From Bacteroidota bacterium (GTDB lineage Bacteria; Bacteroidota; Bacteroidia; Bacteroidales; WCHB1-69), in contig WQTS01000124.1 of assembly GCA_009786185.1 (NCBI GenBank), positions 1 through 39,279 of the forward strand: a DNA stretch of 39,279 nt. Direction: 5' to 3'. The position numbers and the translations under genes were made by a program. Positions within the stretch are counted from its first letter, which is position 1. Every line of letters begins with the position of its first letter. This document shows positions 14,401-20,171 of this stretch, in pieces. Below the pieces are notes generated by a model. The model was not told the DNA's origin and ran no database searches. It worked only from the letters and a program-made list of their open reading frames with translations.

Positions 14401-17388
14401 CTAAGCTGGGATCTTCCTATAAAACCGATCAAAACAAAAGCTAATCCTATCGCTCCTGTATTTGAAGAGTTTGTTACAGACGCTCATGTTACCTATACTG
14501 AAAAAGCAGACAAAGGAAATGAAATCCCTGCGGGTAACATGGTTAGAAAAGCTACCACTCCGATTATTGTGAAAGAAAACATTGTAATAGGTGATATTCC
14601 ACGTGCTCCAAAAGGCATGGTGAACGTTACTTTAGCAGCTAATGATGTGTGGGGCGATATGACCGGTTACCAATTATTGTTAGACCAAACCGCTACACAA
14701 TATGGTAATACGATACCTACTACCGGACCGCTTACAACTACTTGTAATCCACCGTCAACACTCTATAATGTATTTTCACATTTGATACCCACCAATGCTG
14801 TTCCTACGTGTACATCTCCTGTGGTAGCTGTGGGTTCTGTTACGATTCAAATCCCTGCAGGTACTTATGATTGGTGTATTGCTAATCCTGATCCGGGTTG
14901 GGGAAGAATATGGATTGCAGGCGATGGCGGCGGTCCACAAACTATAGGACGTCGTGATAATTATGTATTTGAAGAAGGATTGGATTACTTATTTACTATG
15001 CAGTATTGGGCAACTACCGATGGTGATGGTGTTGTTATCACTACCGAAGCCGCCGGCGAACCTTGCGCTGCTCTTACCAATTTGAATGTAGCTGTTGTTA
15101 ACAATAATAATGTAGCCTTAACGTGGACGGCAGCGCCCGGAACACCCACAGGTTATGAAATACGCTTCAACAATGCGCTCTTAGCAACCGTTACCGGCAC
15201 GTCTTACACGCACACTAATGTGAATGCAGGAACGCACAACTATTGCGTGCGAGCGATGTTTGCCGGAGATTGTGTTCCACAAAGCGTATGTCAATCGGTT
15301 ACCGTTAATGAATATTTCGGCAACTGCGAAGCGATAGTTATCGGAACCGGTACAACCGCAGTAAACACGTTACCGCTAAATACTTTCTGGCACCGCTCTT
15401 ACACACAACAAATCTTCGAAGAATCTGAGATTGGCGAACCGGGTCTCATTACTAATATTGCATTCAACTATATTAAATCTCCGCCCAATACTTATGCACA
15501 CACCAACCAAACTATCTATTTAGCACACACTACAAAGAATACGTTCGCGAGCACTACAGACTGGGTTCCGTTTAGCGAATTTACCCAAGTGTTTACCGGT
15601 ACCATTACCTATAACAATGAAGCTCCGTGGTTCAATATTCAATTGGATGAGCCTTTTGAATATGAGGGTGGTAATCTTGTATTAGTATATCTTAATAATC
15701 ATGGTGGTTATCTAAACAGCACGAATACTTTCCATGTTCATGCTACAAGCGGCGCTAAAGCAATTCATTTCAGAGCAGATGATATTCCGCCTATCAATCC
15801 GGCGGCGCCTCCAACAGCATCAGGAACCTTATCGCAACGCAACAACGTTAGATTTGTGGTATGTCCAAACATCGGACTGTACAACATCTACCGTGATGGT
15901 AATCCTATCCAATTAAATTGGCCGGAGCTTACTTATACTGACTATGCTGTTGATGGTATGAATCCTTTCGAGTATCATTGTTGGACAATTACAGCAGTGT
16001 GTACCGGTGACGGACTCAGCGAATCTGCACCAGTTGGAGCCTGCTTAGTGGCATGTAAAGACACCACCGAATATCTCGTATTTGGCGTGGTAGCTGCTGC
16101 TGATGGCAACTTCATTACCGGAGCTGCATTAAATTTAGAGAATATGCACTTAGACTACAATACTCAATCGGTAGAACTTGGTAGATTTGAGTTTGACCCA
16201 ACCAATGGAGTTTATAAAACTACTTATACTCTAACCATAACAAAACCTGGATACCAAATTCACACTCAAGAAGTTGTAGTTATTGGTCATACCAACTTAG
16301 GTACTATTATCTTGTACGACATACCTTATCCGCCAACCGGCGTAGTAGCTGAAATACTTGACGAGAACTCTTCGATAGTTGAATGGCAACTACCTGCAAC
16401 TTTACCGTTATCTGTTGGAGGTATCATAGGTTACAAAGTATGGCGCTTCTTAGAAGCTGATCAAGATAACCCAAGCAAATGGCACATCTTGACGAACAAC
16501 CCGATCAATGCCATGTCGCACACTGACTTTGGTTGGGCAGGACTTGCTGCAGGAACCTATATGTACGCAGTAGCCACTTGCTACCACGGCAATGTAGTAT
16601 CTGAACCCGAATTCTCTAATACAATAGAAAAGAAAATCTTTGTACCTTTCACTATTGCTATTACAACCAATTCGGGAGACAGCCCTATTGGCGCTTATGT
16701 TATGCTAACCCACACTAATGGTACTAGCTATACAGCAACGGCTACAGAAAACAGTGTACTGTTCCCTGAAGTAGAAACCGGAGACTATGAATTATTGATA
16801 ACCTTAGAAAGATTCTATGACTATACTGCCGAGTTCACTATTGACATCACGGGAGCGCATCATGCTCTATTAATAGAGATCCTTACTGCGCCTATCATAA
16901 TTGGTGTTGATACTATAGCTTGCAAAGCGCTCTTTACATGGGATGCCGGTAAAAACGGCAACTCGAAGAGTTTCAAGGGATATAATGTTTATTTAGATGG
17001 AGCGCTTCAAGCTACCGGAATCCAAGAAACCGAATATTTATTCGAGTTACCAACCGGTACTTACACTGCAGGAGTTCAAGCCATCTATTCCTCAGGTAAC
17101 TCTGAAATCAGCGAAACAGAATTCACTATTGATTGCGTAGGTATTGTAGATTACGAAATGGATTACAACATCTATCCTAATCCGGCTACCGACAAAATCA
17201 TTGTAGAGCGTGCTAATTCTAACCATGCTACTATTGAGATATACAGCGCAACCGGTGCACATATTAACAAATATGAAACGATCGAAGCGAAGTTTGAAAT
17301 CAATGTAGTTACACTTTCTGCCGGAACTTACTTCATTAAAGTAACCGAAGGAGACAGAACAAGCACGAAAAGTTTTGTTAAAAACTAG
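5455..17388 (+). CDS. Giant modular T9SS-secreted adhesin, HagA/gingipain-adhesin-like
   Basis: A 3,977-residue surface protein. Residues 1-21 are a signal peptide; 3906-3977 are a T9SS type A sorting domain (IYPNPATDKIIVE ... SAGTYFIKV). Between them: two related beta domains (about 45-225 and 342-496) separated by a CARDB-like domain (230-335), an InlB-type repeat (498-565), a six-fold Cys-paired Fn3-like linker whose copies start near 573, 1137, 1706, 2029, 2681 and 2963 (pattern C..P..N/DL...Y...C...L.W..P), further Fn3 units near 1462, 2352 and 3204, propeller-like stretches (about 687-872, 1215-1455, 2150-2340), three copies of a jelly-roll-like domain (1791-1962, 2446-2619, 3296-3472; GHTTK, EYEGGNLV) and two DUF2436-like domains (2746-2893, 3052-3192; VWGDMTGYQLLLD, IPAGTYDW). 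DUF2436 and these linkers are known from Porphyromonas Kgp and HagA adhesin regions. No protease domain is present, so binding to host or matrix is inferred. A terminator follows. Confidence 0.88.
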   Translation: MKKFIFFLAFIFMASVGYLGAQNLVLQNQETLGKVEIAPEQTPSKADFTLKYYVGTTFAGLGNASFGVGSFYSHGCISFTAPQMCNYAGGTLTQINFYFPSAAQNASLVPSSGKVWIKNTLSGAIVYEQTGVTVTPGAWNNVPLNTPYPLTLGNGLVIGFSVMHTTTSGTTNEIRPMPLTTTGDSYKQGGANYIIGATVPNTHGAGATWNVFTTAGNLGIEGLVTGAPAAPTIDLCASSIAGNPLKWVGNPTTYTVTVFNSGTTSQNNYTVQLLDAANNVIGTTAVTTAVAAGAFANVNVTYTPTAAGNLTVKGKVVLTGDQSACNDVCEPITQKVYAFQPMAYCDNSAITGIGYAPAVPHQAAITYTSANMTPFAGKNLTAIEVAFGVPAATITGAKVWIRSSLTGANLYEQDFTPVDGWNTVVLNTPYPLTTAQIYIGWSATSSVNFIIGATVNTPVVAAGGHIQGGTNNWSNYNAQTPPMQNNNAIIGVVNEASATVTITTNVNPTGAGTVTGGGAYAIGAPVTLTASANAGYTFVNWTPGNSTANPLTFNASVDATYTANFMIGEPGDCNPATNFAVAYSANCMTASLTWEAPISKGKSGVQGFTPLVTPDTPSRDISAKSATTRAIRTEGAAQKRGFQMPSLRGPNTIAYAIDCFPGNNNPATLPLNNPGGLSYIGGALPELPGGGDWIDGEWYCIAPNSQAIYKINPVTGAHTIVANHNVPTALAMCKHPDGTVYVNADGGAFYTVNLATGATTFAFQANQGSGLLSCFAITNDGRFIQLDLANNNIVEVNPNTGAVTTLISFGFNVNFIQDMAIDREANTIYWAAYVFNGWFGWGELHRINLDDNTLTYLGDFANDAEIVGFAIPTESNPNLAKAPTNVTVTPIGTSLNGTLSWTNPTETLGGAPLTITKMVIDRNGQPYTEITTAAPGQNMTLPVTVDNAGQHSFTVYAVTSEGNGGKASASGIFGNVCQAQVVIIDREYGDSFSWTLIDDESGALLAGGGQQVTGSNVSMGTFPALLTGSATFSLWQHGTYTDNGVTLVINVDGEEVYSLSIYNIPSGFSVTEDVFCGGNTYNVYRDNVLLTTTKRTYYDDIHYDSSNPYTWEVRVVCEDGNESVPVSASMPACGNTCDNNPAQDLAVEYDEDCTVAILTWNEPDAKKSGSVTIAPPYYVPGDVPAKRREGYSATRSKTTNAPFAPVEETASKAVWDLLWHFRVGEVQGDGGNFSPFMWEDKLYVSKWNANIHGLGNVSRFVKNGSNWVYDGNINISGLTNMWGLNIEGFCTDGEFIYGATGGSIIWKIDPATWTATNFVNVSGQYIDAVAYDVDDDCFWIAEFETNTVRKVSKAGTILKTLNSPNLITDIAWENTSDGTPYLWMLSGDNLNLHRWNLTTDAYQANAKTTSDVPGLSSVATAGAGLFTGLDITTGKMVMIGICEGSSLDPIFCYELGDGGEMCETISDLAVTVSGYTVDLTWTAAPGAPTGYQVIRNGAILNTVTATSYTNNYVPDGIYTYGVKALFAEDCFPKTVNHAPIIVGDMCIVEVVITDVVWGDGYSWTLTDDNSGAILMGGGRQAPGGNNVATGTYTLVITNNATFTIWHHQYSDNGVSLYVNFNGTEILEVTQYGISAGFFHTVGIGCDIKHYNVYRDNSRIAENITSTFFMDHTYDPDAAHTWAVKVACQGGETEPVTAFMGACNGDCPGITNLQGEYTLYCDMVLTWDAPVGKRAPKAVYVAPEYIHVEATEAELAQEGAKHEQEMLDVNTIEDGAPELGSTIVKAGGCDNIIIGTATTSAGELPVRTYWNFSYTQQIFDEADLEPGLITEISFQYIDNTVRPLTNQEIRLGHTTKSTFANATDYVAWSSLTEVFTGTITYNNSNEWFTIVLDEPFLYEGGNLVLAYLHTHGANHGSASTFRYHTTTGNKSLHHYHDSGGPINPNNPQGVLQGVQARRSNTKFTVCPAVAPGAYNIYRDGELIGSNVKETTFTDVSIPDPTVPYTWAVEVICAEGGFSKPVKMTKEACACDTPPVTNLEGEFDKDCSIFLTWDAPSKSIKSTTTPELVIPVYKNMEPSCPVKEAERIAMEEKTVFTASAARTNPNVAIGHQEFPKGLGSDVIINVGSGGTCYKGTVANPFGSQIGSSGRSIQASEYINGVLYAAGWAAGAPQFGTINQSTGAWTPIKTGFACDAVSLCWNPVTNLVYVTPWTNTDSDGPVFGTVNLATGDVTTITTFPLNASHVNTFFMAIDNDGVAYAIRNMTNQFGTINLATGAFTQIATLGGGVTQVNYIQPLFVDRETNELYWIAQTNLSSTTYFRINKATGALTQITTGTLNPSAGSSITEAMIGDPCPAITNLTATQGSGQSVNLTWTAASGATSYEVSCDGTLLATVTTTSYTHASAATGSRNYCVKAIYPPAADCIPQSVCQSVMVSEDLGGCAGVPVILGTTNIQAGPVNTLWEHGYTQVIYTADEIGDPGMIEAIAYNWTLAADRMYPITVWIGHTTKNEFTGATAADFVPLSEMQQVFNGNMTFSSANLWSNIDLNDAFEYQGGNIVVAVLQNSNTYTPGQNGFTTGSLNSTNKYINTYSIGTPINPNNITTSIARISTRPNIRFKMCAGVTYNVYFGNELLTPTPITVTNFHHSGFDNTVENTWCIKVVCEEGSESLPVCITKDPCIPCQPAENLTAVYNDDCCALLEWEAPLFKVKTTSPVVITQQVNEFDRTAKGQIINNTPSENTKITVSPAPKGMVNVTLVAYDVWDDGTGFQLLLDNTGTQYGVTIPATGAAVGSFGGTTCAVPATLYDVFSHKNPVAANPSCTSTNIVWNGSTTIQIPAGTYDWGIANPTPGSRIWRVGAGGGAATSGARQAYVFQDGLDYTFHVQLFPSGNDGVVITTEQAVGGSYVYNIYRDDVLIAANHSETTYMDCGFDPFVEYTWTVTQACQQAEFGESDPISVSLLACACHPPQNFNAQYTSSECEGVILSWDLPIKPIKTKANPIAPVFEEFVTDAHVTYTEKADKGNEIPAGNMVRKATTPIIVKENIVIGDIPRAPKGMVNVTLAANDVWGDMTGYQLLLDQTATQYGNTIPTTGPLTTTCNPPSTLYNVFSHLIPTNAVPTCTSPVVAVGSVTIQIPAGTYDWCIANPDPGWGRIWIAGDGGGPQTIGRRDNYVFEEGLDYLFTMQYWATTDGDGVVITTEAAGEPCAALTNLNVAVVNNNNVALTWTAAPGTPTGYEIRFNNALLATVTGTSYTHTNVNAGTHNYCVRAMFAGDCVPQSVCQSVTVNEYFGNCEAIVIGTGTTAVNTLPLNTFWHRSYTQQIFEESEIGEPGLITNIAFNYIKSPPNTYAHTNQTIYLAHTTKNTFASTTDWVPFSEFTQVFTGTITYNNEAPWFNIQLDEPFEYEGGNLVLVYLNNHGGYLNSTNTFHVHATSGAKAIHFRADDIPPINPAAPPTASGTLSQRNNVRFVVCPNIGLYNIYRDGNPIQLNWPELTYTDYAVDGMNPFEYHCWTITAVCTGDGLSESAPVGACLVACKDTTEYLVFGVVAAADGNFITGAALNLENMHLDYNTQSVELGRFEFDPTNGVYKTTYTLTITKPGYQIHTQEVVVIGHTNLGTIILYDIPYPPTGVVAEILDENSSIVEWQLPATLPLSVGGIIGYKVWRFLEADQDNPSKWHILTNNPINAMSHTDFGWAGLAAGTYMYAVATCYHGNVVSEPEFSNTIEKKIFVPFTIAITTNSGDSPIGAYVMLTHTNGTSYTATATENSVLFPEVETGDYELLITLERFYDYTAEFTIDITGAHHALLIEILTAPIIIGVDTIACKALFTWDAGKNGNSKSFKGYNVYLDGALQATGIQETEYLFELPTGTYTAGVQAIYSSGNSEISETEFTIDCVGIVDYEMDYNIYPNPATDKIIVERANSNHATIEIYSATGAHINKYETIEAKFEINVVTLSAGTYFIKVTEGDRTSTKSFVKN

Positions 17389-17397
17389 TCATTAACG

Positions 17398-17422
17398 TTC
17401 GGCGGCGGTAACTGCCGCCGAA
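17398..17422. terminator. GC-rich hairpin after the adhesin gene
   Basis: TTCGGCGGC / GCCGCCGAA arms around GGTAACT, directly after the adhesin stop codon. It has no T-run of its own; together with the hairpin at 17433 it probably ends or protects the 12-kb transcript. Confidence 0.55.
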
Positions 17423-17432
17423 TTATAAACGC

Positions 17433-17466
17433 AAGAGGCTGCCCAAAAGGACAGCCTCTTTTTTTG
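17433..17466 (+). terminator. Rho-independent terminator after the adhesin gene
   Basis: Arms AAGAGGCTG (17433-17441) and CAGCCTCTT (17452-17460), with an additional CC/GG pair inside around an AAAA loop, followed by seven T. It separates the adhesin from lpxB. Confidence 0.88.
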
Positions 17467-17506
17467 AATATGTTTTTTCCTATTTTTGTCGAACATTAAT
17501 GAAAAA

Positions 17507-18631
17507 ATGAAATACTACATTATAGCCGGCGAAGCTTCAGGCGATTTGTTAGGCTCTTATTTGATGAAATCCATTAAAAAATTAGATGCAAACGCTGATT
17601 TTCGTTGCTGGGGCGGCGATTTGATGGAAGCACAAGGCGGTGAAATCATCAAACATTACAAAGACCTCGCTTTTATGGGCTTTTGGGAAGTTCTCAAAAA
17701 TTTGCGCACTATTCTTATAAATATTAAAGTTTGTAAAATAGACATTCTTCTTTATGAACCTGATGTGCTTATTCTGATTGATTACCCCGGATTTAATATG
17801 CGTATTGCAAAATTTGCTAAAGAACAAAATATCAGAGTAGTATATTATGTATCTCCGCAAATTTGGGCATGGAAAAAAAAGCGCATGCATAAAATTAAAC
17901 GCGATGTAGATACACTGATTACAATTTTGCCTTTTGAAAAAGATTTTTACGCCAAATATAATTATGAAGCGCATTATGTAGGACATCCTTTGTTGGATGT
18001 AGTAACCAACGAAATGAAAAATGATGATTGGCAGGATTTTAAAGCAAATTATAATTTGGATGACCGTCCGGTGATCGCAATTTTACCCGGAAGTCGCCGC
18101 CAAGAGCTTAAAAAAATGTTGCCCGTTATGGTGCAAATGGTAAAACAATTTCCTGAATATCAATTTGTAATGTCGAAAGTAAAGTGGCAACCGCTTTCAT
18201 TATACCAATCTTATATAAAAGACAAACAAATAGCTCTAGTAGAAGGAAATACCTATTCATTGCTACATCATGCAAAAGCGGCTATGGTAACCTCCGGCAC
18301 CGCAACCTTGGAAACCGCGTTGTGGAATGTGCCGCAAGTAGTGTGTTATAAAGGCAGTTTTATTTCGTATCTCATTGCTAGAATAGTTGTGGGCAAACAC
18401 TTGAAATATATTTCATTAGTGAATCTTATTTTAGACAAACCTGCCGTAACCGAACTGATTCAACATGATTATAATCCGAAAAAATTAAAAACAGAACTTG
18501 AAAAAATTGTTCATAATCACCAAATCATTAATACAATGAAAAGCGACTATGAGCAATTGCGACATATTTTGGGCGATGCCGGCGCCTCCGATAATGCTGC
18601 CAAATTAATTGTAAAACATGAAATTAGATAA
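17507..18631 (+). CDS. lpxB: Lipid-A-disaccharide synthase
   Basis: A 374-residue GT19 enzyme that joins UDP-diacylglucosamine and lipid X to make the lipid A disaccharide at the inner face of the cytoplasmic membrane. Seen: YYIIAGEASGDLLGSYL at the N-terminus, DLAFMGFWEVLKNL, VLILIDYPGFNMRIAK, YYVSPQIWAWKKKRMHKIKRD, YVGHPLLD and ILPGSRRQELKKMLPVM, followed by a SGTATLETALWNVPQVVCYK motif, all diagnostic. The length is normal. The ATG at 17507 is chosen because it begins the family N-terminus; an in-frame TTG at 17486 lies within a likely -7 box (TATTTTTG, 17481-17488), which would give a very short leader. The 3' end overlaps murC by 14 bases, so the two envelope genes are probably co-translated. 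Confidence 0.96.
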   Translation: MKYYIIAGEASGDLLGSYLMKSIKKLDANADFRCWGGDLMEAQGGEIIKHYKDLAFMGFWEVLKNLRTILINIKVCKIDILLYEPDVLILIDYPGFNMRIAKFAKEQNIRVVYYVSPQIWAWKKKRMHKIKRDVDTLITILPFEKDFYAKYNYEAHYVGHPLLDVVTNEMKNDDWQDFKANYNLDDRPVIAILPGSRRQELKKMLPVMVQMVKQFPEYQFVMSKVKWQPLSLYQSYIKDKQIALVEGNTYSLLHHAKAAMVTSGTATLETALWNVPQVVCYKGSFISYLIARIVVGKHLKYISLVNLILDKPAVTELIQHDYNPKKLKTELEKIVHNHQIINTMKSDYEQLRHILGDAGASDNAAKLIVKHEIR

Positions 18632-20171
18632 AATTAACACCGTTTATTTTTTGGGAATTGGCGGCATAGGTATGAGCGCCTTAGCTCGTTTTTTTATGCT
18701 CCAAGGAAAACAAGTGTATGGCTATGATCTTACCTCAACAGAAATTACTTCGCAATTAATAGCAGAAGGCGCTCATATTCAATTTGATGAAGATGTAAGT
18801 AAAATACCGCCACAAGTAGATGTTGTAATTTATACGCCGGCGGTTCCTAAAGAACATGCAGCTTATCAATATTTTATTGCAAATAAAACGCCTTTGCTAA
18901 AACGTTCCGAAATTTTGGGAATCATTTGCAACGATTATCCTACCATTGCAGTTGCCGGAACACACGGAAAAACGACGACGACGGCGATGATTACGCAATT
19001 ACTTGCACAAAAAGGAGAAAGGAGAAAGGAGAAGGGAGAAAAATCCCCTTCAAATTTTGAAGGGGTATCCGACGAAGTCGGACGGGGTAGTTTATATGAA
19101 AACAAAATCCTCAGTTTCATCGGCGGCATCGCCAAAAACTTCAACAGCAATTTGGTTTGTGAACCCGATTTCGATACCGTAATCGTAGAAGCCGATGAGT
19201 TTGACCGGTCGTTTTTAACCTTGCATCCACAAGTGGCAATCATCACCTCCATAGACGCTGACCATTTAGATGTTTATGGCGCTCATGAACATTTGAAAAC
19301 TTCCTTTCAATTATTTGCAAATCAAATACAACCGAATGGCACGTTGGTTATTTATGATGAAATAGCAGATGAAATTGAACATTCTTATAAAGTTAGATAT
19401 GGCTTTTCAGATAAGGCAGAATATAGGATTTCAAATATCCAATATTATCCAGCAAAAACCACATTCGATTTAATATATAAACCACCCCGTCCGGCTGCGC
19501 CGGACACCCCTTCAAAATTTGAAGGGGATATTCTTCCGCATACCACATACCGCATACCGTTCATTCTGAACATTTCCGGTAAACACAACGTACTTAACGC
19601 CGTTGCTGCGATAGCTGCATGTATTGAATTTTCGTTGTGGAAAGATAAAAATGCCGACATTTCGCATTTATTGGAAATATTTATTGAAAAATTAACTGAA
19701 TTTTCCGGCGTAAGACGTCGCTTTGATATTCGCATTCAACATGATGACTTGGTGTATATTGATGATTACGCGCATCATCCGGAAGAGATTAAGGCGTTTT
19801 TGGATGCTGTTAAAAAAAGTTATCCTACAAAGAAAATCACCGGTATTTTTCAACCGCATTTATATTCAAGAACAAGAGACTTTGTTCATGAATTTGCAGA
19901 AGCGTTAGAGGTTTTAGATGAAATAATTTTATTGGATATTTATCCGGCGCGAGAAAAGCCGATTGAAGGAATTACTTCCGGTTATCTATTGTCATTAATA
20001 AAAAATGAGAATAAAAAACTCCTCAAAAAAGAGGAGCTTGTATCTTATTTTCAAAGCAATAAGCCGGAGGTTTTGCTCACGATGGGCGCTGGGGATATTG
20101 ATAAATTAGTGCCGGTTTTAGAATCTTCTTTGCTATTGGCTTTCAGCCATTTATTCTATGAGCATCAATAA
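18618..20171 (+). CDS. murC: UDP-N-acetylmuramate--L-alanine ligase with two repeat-encoded inserts
   Basis: A 517-residue Mur ligase that adds L-Ala to UDP-MurNAc in the cytoplasm. Seen: FLGIGGIGMSALARFF (nucleotide-binding loop, about residue 11), the P-loop GTHGKTTTTAMI (about 114), EADEFDRSF, DADHLDVYG, SGKHNVLNAVAAIAA, DDYAHHPEEI, FQPHLYSRTRDF and MGAGDID. It is about 50 residues longer than usual. The excess is in two inserts absent from the family pattern. Residues about 133-158 come from a GGAGAAR array (19014-19041) plus a double-hairpin element (19045-19090). Residues about 289-304 come from the same element in reverse (19482-19527). Both sit between conserved blocks where loops are expected. 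The C-terminal eight or so residues are read from sequence antisense to hutU. Confidence 0.95.
   Translation: MKLDKINTVYFLGIGGIGMSALARFFMLQGKQVYGYDLTSTEITSQLIAEGAHIQFDEDVSKIPPQVDVVIYTPAVPKEHAAYQYFIANKTPLLKRSEILGIICNDYPTIAVAGTHGKTTTTAMITQLLAQKGERRKEKGEKSPSNFEGVSDEVGRGSLYENKILSFIGGIAKNFNSNLVCEPDFDTVIVEADEFDRSFLTLHPQVAIITSIDADHLDVYGAHEHLKTSFQLFANQIQPNGTLVIYDEIADEIEHSYKVRYGFSDKAEYRISNIQYYPAKTTFDLIYKPPRPAAPDTPSKFEGDILPHTTYRIPFILNISGKHNVLNAVAAIAACIEFSLWKDKNADISHLLEIFIEKLTEFSGVRRRFDIRIQHDDLVYIDDYAHHPEEIKAFLDAVKKSYPTKKITGIFQPHLYSRTRDFVHEFAEALEVLDEIILLDIYPAREKPIEGITSGYLLSLIKNENKKLLKKEELVSYFQSNKPEVLLTMGAGDIDKLVPVLESSLLLAFSHLFYEHQ
19014..19041. repeat. GGAGAAR heptamer array within murC
   Basis: Four consecutive GGAGAAA/GGAGAAG units inside the coding sequence, translated as a Lys/Gly/Glu/Arg peptide (KGERRKEKGE). 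It is identical in unit to the arrays around the four-helix gene. It abuts the palindromic element at 19045, so the two were perhaps acquired together. Confidence 0.85.
19045..19090 (+). repeat. Double-hairpin palindromic element in murC, copy 1
   Basis: A 46-base unit: a 21-base near-perfect palindrome with arms CCCCTTCAAA / TTTGAAGGGG (19045-19065), then TA, then TCCGAC-GAA-GTCGGA (19068-19082), then CGGGGTAG. It is read in frame as SPSNFEGVSDEVGRGS. Copy 2 is its reverse complement with five differences, two of which form a compensatory pair in the second stem. Confidence 0.88.
19482..19527 (-). repeat. Double-hairpin palindromic element in murC, copy 2 (inverted)
   Basis: Same 46-base unit in opposite orientation: CCACCCCG, TCCGGC-TGC-GCCGGA (19490-19504), CA, then the 21-base palindrome (19507-19527). 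It is read in frame as PPRPAAPDTPSKFEG. The A-T pair in the copy 1 stem (TCCGAC/GTCGGA) is a G-C pair here (TCCGGC/GCCGGA), so pairing is kept although both bases changed. Confidence 0.88.

Noticed and set aside
17400-17420. GC-rich hairpin as a riboswitch or small RNA
   Set aside because: It lies directly after a stop codon and before a clear terminator, has no conserved aptamer features and is best read as part of the transcript end.
18935-19252. Minus-strand open frame across murC
   Set aside because: It is antisense to conserved murC blocks; it stays open partly because the palindromic insert is open on both strands.
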